A program made the translations under genes and the position numbers. The notes below the pieces were generated by a model. That model made no database searches and was not told where the DNA came from. It saw only the letters and a program-made list of their open reading frames with translations. Of a stretch of DNA of 10,660 nucleotides, positions 1 through 8,700 are shown in pieces; the first letter of the stretch is position 1; every line of letters begins with the position of its first letter. The DNA is from Clostridia bacterium (GTDB lineage: Bacteria; Bacillota_A; Clostridia; Oscillospirales; CAG-382), in contig JAGAAM010000074.1 in the NCBI GenBank assembly GCA_017615235.1, positions 1-10,660 of the forward strand, read 5' to 3'.

Positions 1-695
1 ACCTCGAATGGTTCGCATACTGGCGTTCCTTCTGCCGCGACTGGCTGATCTCGCTCGGCTTGAAAGAAGAAAACCTCCGTCTGCGCGACCACGATCCGGA
101 GGAGCTTTCCTTCTATTCCAAGGCGACCACCGACTTCGAGTTCATGTTCCCCTTCGGATGGGGCGAGCTTTGGGGAATCGCCGACAGGACGAATTACGAC
201 CTTACCAGGCATATCGAGACTTCCGGCGCGGACCTGACCTATTTCGATCAGGAAAAGAACGAGCGTTACATCCCGTTCGTCATCGAGCCTTCTCTGGGCG
301 TTGAACGCTCCGTGCTCGCCTTCCTCGTCGACGCATACGACGAAGAGAATTTGGGCACCGAGGACAAACCCGACGTCCGCGTGGTGCTCCACCTGCATCC
401 CGCGCTCGCTCCCTTCAAAGCCGCCGTCCTTCCGCTTTCCAAAAAGCTTTCCGACTCCGCGATGAAGGTATTCGACGAGCTTTCCGACGGGCTTTGCGTC
501 GATTTCGACGAGTCCGGCTCGATCGGTAAACGCTACCGCCGCGAGGACGAGATAGGCACTCCGTTCTGCATCACCTACGATTTCGATTCGGAGACCGACA
601 ACTGCGTCACCGTCCGCGACCGCGACACGATGGAGCAGGTCCGTATGCCGATATCCGAAGTCAAGGCGTATATCGAAGAAAAGATAAAGTTCTGA
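1..695 (+). CDS. glyQS: Glycyl-tRNA synthetase, homodimeric (alpha2) type, C-terminal part
   Basis: This is the 3' part of the gene for class II glycyl-tRNA synthetase, which charges tRNA-Gly with glycine using ATP in the cytoplasm. The reading frame is open from base 3 to a TGA at 693-695, giving 230 visible residues, about half of the usual length of roughly 460. The visible part starts inside the catalytic core ([10 protein letters not shown], then [18 protein letters not shown]). It includes the class II motif 3 region [13 protein letters not shown] near visible residues 93-107, with the conserved ATP-binding arginine. The remainder (from about residue 126) is the anticodon-binding domain, beginning [19 protein letters not shown] and containing [17 protein letters not shown]. 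The single-chain alpha2 form fits a Firmicute better than the alpha2beta2 form of most Gram-negatives. The stop lies 2 bases before the next gene, so the two are probably co-transcribed and translationally coupled. The start is outside the window. Confidence 0.96.
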   Translation, partial: LEWFAYWRSFCRDWLISLGLKEENLRLRDHDPEELSFYSKATTDFEFMFPFGWGELWGIADRTNYDLTRHIETSGADLTYFDQEKNERYIPFVIEPSLGVERSVLAFLVDAYDEENLGTEDKPDVRVVLHLHPALAPFKAAVLPLSKKLSDSAMKVFDELSDGLCVDFDESGSIGKRYRREDEIGTPFCITYDFDSETDNCVTVRDRDTMEQVRMPISEVKAYIEEKIKF

Positions 696-697
696 TA

Positions 698-1504
698 ATG
701 TATCTTGATAAAAAAGCCCTACGGCTCGTGATAGCCGAAGGGGCGGTATTCGTTCTTCTGTGGATCGCCGCGATAGCCGCCGGGATGGTTTATTCCTATA
801 ACGGAAAAGACGGGATGTCGTTTTTCTTCGTCTCGGTGATTATCGCCGGTTTCGGCGCGATAAGCGTGCGCAACCGCTTTTACAAAGCCGGGCTGAAGAT
901 ATTTACCGACAGCGTCTATTACGACATACAGACCGCCTGCGATCCCGAAAAATACATAAAGCTTTTTCACGACGCCGCAAACGATACTTCGTACGTCTAC
1001 GCAAAGCCGTCGCTGTTTTCCGTCGCTTATCTCGCAAGCGCCTATCACCTTGCCGGAGACGACGAAAAGGCGAAAGAATGGCTTGCGAACGCGGAAGCGC
1101 TTGCGAAAAGAAAAAACGACCGCGTCATTCTGGAGGTCATTAAAGCAAAGCTTTGCTACGGTTCCGGCGACGTCGCCGGAGGCGACGCTATACTCGCGCA
1201 GGTCGAATCGCAAAAACCCGGCGGAAGGATAACCGTCTATCTCGGCGAACTGCGTTCCGGACTGCGGGCGTATGCGGTCGGCGAATACGATACTCTGGAA
1301 AAGTCGGCGCGCGCACAGCTCGACCCCGGGAAAATGCCTCCGCTGACCAACCTTGAAAAAGCAAACGAGCATTTCTATCTCGCCTCCGCGCTCGAGCACC
1401 GCGGGTGCATCGACGAGGCGAAGGAGCACTATACGGAAGCCGCACGGCTTGGCAACAGGACGATTTTCGGAACAAGATCGCAAGAAAGACTTCAAAACCT
1501 TTAA
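698..1504 (+). CDS. Membrane-anchored tetratricopeptide-like protein of unknown function
   Basis: I do not recognise a named family for this 268-residue protein. Two hydrophobic segments, about residues 10-33 (AVFVLLWIAAIAAGM) and 41-56 (SFFFVSVIIAGFGAIS), should form a membrane hairpin. The basic stretch after the second (RNRFYKAGLK) suggests that the C-terminal part is cytoplasmic. The rest looks all-helical, with tetratricopeptide-like units near residues 105-137 (VAYLASAYHLAGDDEKAKEWL) and 224-252 (YLASALEHRGCIDEAKEHY), a fold that usually mediates protein-protein contacts. The ATG at 698 lies 2 bases after the glycyl-tRNA synthetase stop and has only a weak purine-rich leader, which fits translational coupling. 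Later methionines (residues 30 and 40) would cut off the first membrane helix. No catalytic motif is seen. The position between two housekeeping genes shows co-expression only and does not reveal a job. The gene is real with good confidence; its role is unknown. Confidence 0.85.
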   Translation: MYLDKKALRLVIAEGAVFVLLWIAAIAAGMVYSYNGKDGMSFFFVSVIIAGFGAISVRNRFYKAGLKIFTDSVYYDIQTACDPEKYIKLFHDAANDTSYVYAKPSLFSVAYLASAYHLAGDDEKAKEWLANAEALAKRKNDRVILEVIKAKLCYGSGDVAGGDAILAQVESQKPGGRITVYLGELRSGLRAYAVGEYDTLEKSARAQLDPGKMPPLTNLEKANEHFYLASALEHRGCIDEAKEHYTEAARLGNRTIFGTRSQERLQNL

Positions 1505-1515
1505 ACTATTCTGCC

Positions 1516-1520
1516 GGAGA
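1516..1520 (+). promoter_or_regulatory. Ribosome binding site that fixes the flavoprotein start
   Basis: GGAGA lies 9 bases before the ATG at 1530. This site, with the FAD-binding strand beginning right after that ATG, decides the start against an in-frame extension that is open as far upstream as 1353 and overlaps the preceding gene. Confidence 0.7.
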
Positions 1521-1529
1521 ACGCGTGTT

Positions 1530-2756
1530 ATGACGAAGGATTATGACGTTCTTATAATCGGCGGCGGCGCCGCCGGGCTTTTTGCCGCGGCCGTTTCGGC
1601 ACGAGCGGGTAAGAAGACCGCCGTCATCGAAAAAAACGACCGCTGCGGGAAAAAGCTCGACATAACCGGCAAAGGGCGCTGTAATATCACCAATATGTGC
1701 GGAGGCAGGGATGAATTCCTGGCGAACGTGCCGAAGAACCCGCGGTTCCTCACCTCGGCGATAAGCCGTTTTTCACCCGCCGACACCGTGGAGTTTTTCG
1801 AGTCGCTCGGCGTGAAGACCAAAGTCGAGCGCGGGAACCGCGTTTTTCCGCAAAGCGACAAAGCGCACGACGTCACGGAGGCGCTCATAAACGCCGCGAA
1901 AGCCGCCGGAGCGCGCTTTATCCGCGGGAAAGCGACGGGGATTTCGACAGAAAACGGCGAAGTCAACGGCGTTTACTGCGGAAACGTTTTTTACGGAGCC
2001 AAGAAGGTCATCCTCGCCGCAGGCGGCGCTTCCTATCCGCGTACCGGTTCGGACGGGAGCGGTTACGCGCTGGCGAGGAACGCCGGGCACACCGTCACGG
2101 AGATAATCCCCTCGCTCGTGCCGCTCGTCTCGCCGGATCAGCTTTGCCGCGACTGTATGGGGCTTTCGCTGAAAAACGTCGGGCTCACCTTCGTTTCCGA
2201 AAGCGGCAAAACGCTTTATTCGGAGCAGGGCGAGATGCTTTTCACCCATTTCGGCGTGAGCGGTCCCGTCGTGCTTTCGGCTTCGGCGTATATCGGGAAG
2301 AATTATCCCTGCGTTCTTTATATCGACCTCAAGCCCGCGCTTGACGAAAAGACGCTGGATAAGCGGCTCCTGCGCGATTTTTCGGAAGGGATGAACCGCG
2401 AACTCAAAAATTCGCTCTCGGCGCTGCTGCCGCAAAAGCTCATCGCTCCGTTCATCAAAGCCACCGGCATCGACCCGGCGAAAAAGCTCAATTCGGTCAC
2501 AAGAGAAGAACGGATAACGATAATAGCGCTGCTGAAAAGCCTGCCGGTGCGGATAACCGGCACCCGTCCTATAGACGAGGCGATAGTCACCTCCGGCGGC
2601 GTCTCCGTGAAGGAGATCGACCCGAAGACGATGGAGTCGAAGCTCGTCAAGGGACTGCATTTCGCGGGCGAGGTGATCGACGTCGACGCCTATACCGGCG
2701 GTTTCAACCTGCAGATCGCCTTTTCCACGGCTTACTGCGCCGCAACGGCTGAATAA
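1530..2756 (+). CDS. HI0933/BaiN-family NAD(P)/FAD-dependent oxidoreductase
   Basis: The product is a 408-residue flavoprotein of the widespread HI0933/YhiN/BaiN family, the typical length for it. The N-terminal Rossmann motif is VLIIGGGAAGLFAA (GxGxxG at residues 11-16), with Glu34 at the end of the second strand for the FAD ribose. The family signature KKLDITGKGRCNITN follows at 41-55. GGASYPRTGSDGSGY at 165-179 and the C-terminal block GGVSV...FAGEVIDVDAYTGGFNLQ (about 356-394) complete the FAD site. These proteins bind FAD and probably use a nicotinamide cofactor, but the physiological substrate of most is unknown. The BaiN name comes from a proposed role in bile acid 7-dehydroxylation in Clostridium scindens. 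No other bai gene is present here, so that role should not be transferred. The ATG at 1530 is preferred because of GGAGA 9 bases upstream. The gene is last in its operon, and its stop lies 2 bases from the convergent giant gene's stop. Confidence 0.93.
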   Translation: MTKDYDVLIIGGGAAGLFAAAVSARAGKKTAVIEKNDRCGKKLDITGKGRCNITNMCGGRDEFLANVPKNPRFLTSAISRFSPADTVEFFESLGVKTKVERGNRVFPQSDKAHDVTEALINAAKAAGARFIRGKATGISTENGEVNGVYCGNVFYGAKKVILAAGGASYPRTGSDGSGYALARNAGHTVTEIIPSLVPLVSPDQLCRDCMGLSLKNVGLTFVSESGKTLYSEQGEMLFTHFGVSGPVVLSASAYIGKNYPCVLYIDLKPALDEKTLDKRLLRDFSEGMNRELKNSLSALLPQKLIAPFIKATGIDPAKKLNSVTREERITIIALLKSLPVRITGTRPIDEAIVTSGGVSVKEIDPKTMESKLVKGLHFAGEVIDVDAYTGGFNLQIAFSTAYCAATAE

Positions 2757-2758
2757 TA

Positions 2759-5700
2759 TCATTTCTCCAACGGCACCCGAAGGGTATGATCCCCTTCGGG
2801 TATTTTTATCGGTAGAGCTTTCCTTTCGCCGTCGAGAGACGGATATTCAAACCGCACGTCGGCTTCGACGGTAAGAACGCCGTTTTCACGCGTTATCACG
2901 GCTTTGAAAGCCGTTTTCGGCCGGACGTCGATAACGTTCAAGCCGTCTTTGAGGTCGATCCCGAAAAGGTATTCAAGATGCGCCTTGTAAAACCACGCCG
3001 CAGCCCCGGTGTACCAGCTCCAGCCGCCGCGCCCGGCGCGGTCCCCGGCATAGATATCCGCGGCGAGAACGTAAGGCTCGGTCGCGTATCTTTTCGCCTC
3101 CTCCGGCGTGATACAGCGTTTTGAAGGATCGGTGCAGGACAGGACCGCTTTCGCCTCTTCGGCCATCCCGGCTTTTATCATCCCGACAGCGCCCCAGATC
3201 GCGGCGTGGCTGTACTGACCGCCGTTTTCCCGCAGTCCGGCGGCGTAACCCCTTATATATCCCGCCTTGATCCTTCCGTTCACGAAAGGCGGATCGAACA
3301 GTTTGAAAATGCGGTTTTTCCGGTCGTAAAGCCGGACAAACGCCGTCGAAAGCGCTTTTTTCACCCTTTTGCCGTCAAGCCCGGCGATCGCCGCCCACGC
3401 CTGGGAGAGTATATCGGTCTCGCACTCGCCCGAGCCTTCGACGCCCAAAGGCGTGCCGTCCGCCGTGAAAGCGCGGGCGTATCTGTCGCCGTAAAAGGCT
3501 TTGTCTTCTAAAGCTTTGCGGAACCTTTCCGCGTCGGAACGCAATACCGAGGCGCTCTTGCAGTCTCCGCGCAAGTCGCAGACGCGCGCGAACCTTTCCG
3601 CCGTGTGAACGTATAAAAGCGTGGTGAAAACGCTTTCGCCGCCGTTTTCGCCGATAAGCGAAAACGCGTCGTTCCAGTCGCAGCTCCCGGTGAGCAAAAG
3701 CCCCTTCGCTCCGGTCCGGCTCCGCGCACGCGCGAAAGTGCGAAGGCAATGGCGGTAAACGCTTTCACGGTTTTTCGCCTTCTCCGCAAGCTCGTAACGT
3801 TCCCTTTCGCCGTTTTTCAAAGGCGGCGAGGAGAGATAGCCGACCTCGAAATCAAGTATACCTCCGTCGCCGGTCCTTTCGATATACTCCGAAACGCAGA
3901 ACGGCAGATAAAGCAGATCGTCGGAACAGCCGCTTTTCACTCCGCGGTTCAGTCCGCGCTCGTTGACCGTGTGCCACCAGTGCATAACGCTTCCGTCTTC
4001 GTACTGGTGAGCGCAGCAGCGCAGGATATGAGTCCTCACCTCGTCGGGCAGGAAGTATACCAGAGCCAGGCAGTCCTGAAGCTGATCGCGGAATCCGTAA
4101 GCGCCGCCGGTCTGATAAAACGACCCGCGCGCGAAGAAGCGCGAAGCCGCGATCTGGTAAGGGACAAATACGTGGAGCAAAACGTCGCGCGCCGCGTCGT
4201 TCGTATAAAAGGAAAACCTTTGCGAAAACGACTCCGCGAAAGCCGCGGCTTTTTCTTTTTCGGCCTCGAAAAAGCGGGCGTCGGGCAGCGAAGCGACTCT
4301 TTCCGCGCCGTTTTCGCTCCCGCAGGCGCCGATAAAGAATAACGTATCTTCGCCGGTCGCTTCTGCGCGGCATCGCAAGACGTCGGCGGTGCCGCCGCAG
4401 ACGCCTATAAAGCCGTACCCTTCGGCGAAAGTCCCGACCGGGTTTTTAAAGATCACGCCGCGGTTTCTTCCGTGCGGCAACTCTTTCTTTTCGATCCCCG
4501 CGGAAGGCAGAACGCCGTTCCCCATGACCGGCGCCGCCTCCAAAACGGTTTTGACTTCGCCGTCGGTCTTAAGCCTTAAAAGCTTCAGCGGATATTTCTC
4601 GCAGACGAAAACGCAAAGCTCGAATCCGATCCCGCAAACGCTGCCGCGATAGACGGCGTGCCCTTCGCCGAAGCGAACGGAATTCGACACTGCGCAGACG
4701 TCGTACGCCTTCCCTCCGGCGTAAAGCAAAAGCCGCTCGCCATTTTTGCCGCTGTAAGCGTCGCCCGTAAAGGCGCACAACCGCCTTTCGTGTGAGTTGT
4801 CGAAGAACGTCAGCCCGAGGTCGTCCTGAGTGACGACGGAGCCGAACCGCCTCCCTGCAAGCACGTAAGAATACGGCGCGTAAAGCGGTTTTCGCTTGTC
4901 GACGGCGTAACCTTTTTCGTCGAAATATCCGTTCGCCGTGCGGAACAGCGCGCCGCCTTCTTCAAAGAAAACTCCGTTTTCCGGCTCCGTCACCGCGTTT
5001 TCACGCGGCTCGATGCGCGGTCTTTCGGGCGAAGAACCAATATCAAAACAGGCGCAGGCGACAGTTTTCAACAGTTCTTCGGCTTCGCTTCCGTTTTCGG
5101 AACGCAGGATAAAGATCCCGCCTTTTGCGCCGATAAAACCGCCGGCTCCGGCGCGGGTTATCCCTTTGACGAGCGCGGTCTCCGCCGGGCGGTGATAAAG
5201 GTCGCCGTCGTCGGTAAGGAAGACGAGTTCGAAGCGTTTTCCGCCCCGTGCGAGCGCGAGGAAGGCTTTCGCGACGGCGAACGCCTTCTCCTCGTCGGGT
5301 TTGTTCGCTTTGCAAAGGACGACCGGCAGATCGCCGGATATGCCCCTGCTCCAAAGCAGATCGCGCCCTTTTGACGTGAATTTATCGACTGTCTTTCCGC
5401 CTTTTCCGCCGTACCGCAGGCTTGTCAGTATCGCTTCCGTCAGAGCGTCGGCTCGGCTTTCAAGGTACCGGAGGTCGCAGCGCGCCGCGCGGATCGCCGA
5501 TGCGCATTCGTTTTTCGTCGCTCCTCCGGCGACGAGGAAAGCGGTATGCCCGGCTTCGGCGCCGCATATTTTCGCAAGGCATAAAGGCGTTACGCAGGCG
5601 CCGGCATAACCGTCGGTCTTTATATCCGCGACGTCGCCTGCCCTTATCTCCGGCGAGACCGCCGTTCCGTTCGCGCCCGTCGTGAACCTTAAACGCGCTT

Positions 5701-8700
5701 TTTTATCTCTCGGCGCGACTGCACAGGTAAAGATATGGCTTCCGTCCTCGCGGCTGCGCCGGTGGAAATAGATTATATTCTGCTCCGCATCGTATTCGCT
5801 TTCGACGAACAGCCGCGAAAAAGCGACGTGAGAATAAAAGTTCTGCGGCGTGTCGAGCACCGGCTCGAAGCAGAGCGCGACGTCGTATTTCTTTGCCGCC
5901 TCGGCGCGGGTCTCGATCACAAGGCAGTCGCCGCTCTTCGAAAGAGCGTATTTCACCCTGCCGGAAAAGTCGGCTCCGGCGGCGATGAATGCGGCGTGAT
6001 CCTTCGTCGCTTCAAAACGGTAACGCGTTCCGTCTTTTCCGCCGCTTACGCCTTTCGCGCAGAAAAAGGCGTTTCCGTTCCGCAAAAACGCCACTGCCAG
6101 CGAGGTGAAAGGCGACCCCGCCGGTCCTTCGCCGCGGGCGATGAGCGTTTCGCCGCTTTTAAGCTCCGCCGTGCCGTCGTCGGAAACCTCGAAAGCAAAG
6201 CTCCCGCGCGATAAAAGCACCGTGCGCGGTGAACACAGATCCGGCTCGCCGCCGGTATCGCTTCGCTGCGGCGCGCGCTTTCCGTAAGAAGGCAGACCGT
6301 TCCCGACGGGCTTGAAGATATGCGGCGACTGCGGCACCGGCTCCGTCAGTATTTCCCGCACCGAAGCGATCCTTCCGTCCGCCGTGAAGCGTTTTACGAA
6401 AATGCCGTTCTTACAGATATTCGCGCAGGCAACAATGCTCATCCCGACGTGGTGCGCCATATAGCTTTTCACCGCAAGGCAGTTGCCGCCGTTAAGGTCG
6501 AGCGCCTCGTACATCCCGTATTTGCCGTACATCCCTTTTTTGCAAAGCCGGTCGAGATTTTTAAGCGCCTCGTTCGGGCAGACGCAGGCGGCGAGATATG
6601 ACGAATAAGGCGAAACGACCTCCTCGTCGTTCCCGACGCGCCTCAACGCGAGCGCGCTCACGCCGTGCGCCTTATATCTGTACTGCATCTCGCTGTCGAA
6701 ACCGTAAAAGGCGCTTTCGCTTATGCCCCATATCCGGCGGCCGGAGCGTTGAACGCTTACAGCGAAGGCGACGCTTTCGAAGATGAACGAATCGCGGTAA
6801 AGCGGAAGAAAAAGCTGGGGCATAAGGTATTCGAACGCGGTGCCGGACCAGCTTAACATCCCGATAAAACCGCGCCTCGCCGTCGTCGAGCGCGAAAGCG
6901 ACTGCCAGTGCTTTTTCGGCACGGCGCCGGTCGCAACGGCGTAATAGGAGGTCAGCCGCATCTCGCTCATAAGCATATCGTACCGCCCGATCCCGTCGGT
7001 ATCGCCGTTTTCGCCGCATCCGATGCGGAAAAGCCCGCGCTTTTTATCGTAAAAACATCCAAGATCGGTAGACCCTATCAGTTTAAGGCACTTTTTTATA
7101 AGGACGTCGCGCTTCTCGCCGGGGTCGCGCTCGTAAAGTCCGTACAGCAGCGCCGAGAGCATCGCCGTGAAATTACCGCTGTCCACCGAGGAAACGAACC
7201 TTCCGCCGATCGGCTCAAGTTCCGGCAGTCCGTACCAGTTAAAAAGGTTGCCGCGATATTTTTGAAGCGTTTCGACAGCGGAAAGGGTGTTGTAAAGCCT
7301 TTCGTAAAGCTCCTTTTCGGTTATGAACCCGAAATCGTTCGCCGCCATAGCGGAAACGAGGTAGAACCCGATGTTCGTCGGCGAAGTACGCATCGCCGTC
7401 GAGGCGACCGGCGAAAGCTGGATATTGTCGGGAGGCAGCCATCCGGTGCGTTCCGACACGTTATCCGAATAAAATCGCCACATATCGCGCGCGTGCGCCC
7501 GGAAAACATCCTTTTTAGCCGCCGATAAGGACGGAAAATACAAAGACCCTCCGTTCAAAGGCAGCGATAACACCACCGACACGAGCGGATAAACGAAAAA
7601 TATAAGCCCGGACAGCCGCGCAAAAGGAAGCGGCGCGAAGATGAGCAGAGCCAGCCCGAAAAGCAGCGAATAGGCGCCGTCGAGCACGTATTTTCCAAGC
7701 CCGGAGGCGAGTTTTTCCGCCTGTGCCGCCGTCGTCCATTGAAGCGTTTTCCGCCCGTTAAGGCTGCGTATGAGCGCAAGCAAAGCGGCGTTCAGCGCCA
7801 GAAACGCCTGGCGTGCGGAGGATACGATATCGTAAAACGCGCGCCTTGTTATCTGTGCGAGCACCGTTAAGGTGTGGGAAAAATAGCGTATCGCGGCAAA
7901 AGGCGAGCCTCGAAGGATATATCTTAACGCGTAAAGCGTTGAAGGAACGAGGATATAGGAATAGGCGAAAAGAAAGGCGCAGACGCCGTAAGGGCCGCCT
8001 TTCAGGCAGGCGGCGAGCCCGGCGACGGCGAAAAGCGGACAGACGTGGCGGAGCGCGGACAGCGCGATCCTCGCTTTCGGAAGCGCGGATATTTTTTTCG
8101 AAAACAAAAAGCGAAGGTTCTGGAAATCGCCGCGCATCCAGCGGTGCTGGCGGCGGTAATAGGATACCGGATTGGAAGGCGTGGAGTCGGTAAGCGAAAC
8201 GTCGGAAAGATAAAGCGTGCGCAGTATGCCGCCTTCGATCGTATCGTGGCTCAAAATCTTTCCGTCCGGCAGTTGACCGCAGACGAGACCGTAAAAAAGC
8301 CCGACGTCGATCAGTCCTTTGCCGCAAAAGCTCCCGGAGCCGAAAAGATCCTGACCGCGGCGGAAGGATGCGGAGGCGTAACGCTCGCTGCCTATATCGC
8401 CGGACGTCATCCTCGAAAACCCCGTCGCGTAAGCGCTCGAAAGCCCGGTCCTTATCGCCGGCTGGATTATTCCGTAACCGGAAACGACTTTGCCGTTTTT
8501 TACCTTCGGGCGGTTGGCGGGATGCCGCGCGACGGAGACGAGCTCGTTCACGCTGCCGAGCGTCAGCTCGGTGTCGGAATCGAGTGTAAGAAGGTATTTT
8601 ATATTGCGGATAAATCCCTCTCCGCCGTGAAGATAACAGCTTTTGTTTCCGGTCATTATGTGCCCGACAAGCTCGCACACCGCGCCGCGCTTGCGTTCAA

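Noticed and set aside
719..1495. 258-codon open frame antisense to the tetratricopeptide-like gene
   Set aside because: The sense frame has clear membrane helices, repeat-like helices and operon spacing. The antisense frame has no motif or ribosome binding site.
1353..1529. N-terminal extension of the flavoprotein
   Set aside because: The frame is open from 1353 but overlaps the preceding gene by 152 bases. The extension is unlike any flavoprotein leader, and the FAD-binding strand begins directly after the ATG at 1530, which has its own ribosome binding site.
1562..1575. Perfect GC palindrome CGGCGGCGCCGCCG
   Set aside because: It encodes the Gly-Gly-Gly-Ala-Ala-Gly nucleotide-binding turn with GC-rich codons. 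The symmetry follows from Gly/Ala codon choice and needs no other explanation.
1530..2756. Bile acid 7-dehydroxylation function for the flavoprotein
   Set aside because: Family membership alone does not support it. The family is near-universal in bacteria, no other bai genes are nearby, and the neighbours are housekeeping genes.
1773..2762. 329-codon open frame antisense to the flavoprotein gene
   Set aside because: The sense strand encodes an intact HI0933-family protein with all FAD motifs. The antisense product has no recognisable motif.
7758..8678. 306-codon open frame on the - strand in another frame
   Set aside because: It overlaps the same conserved region on the same strand out of frame. 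The product is extremely Arg-rich and low in complexity, typical of a frame-shifted shadow.
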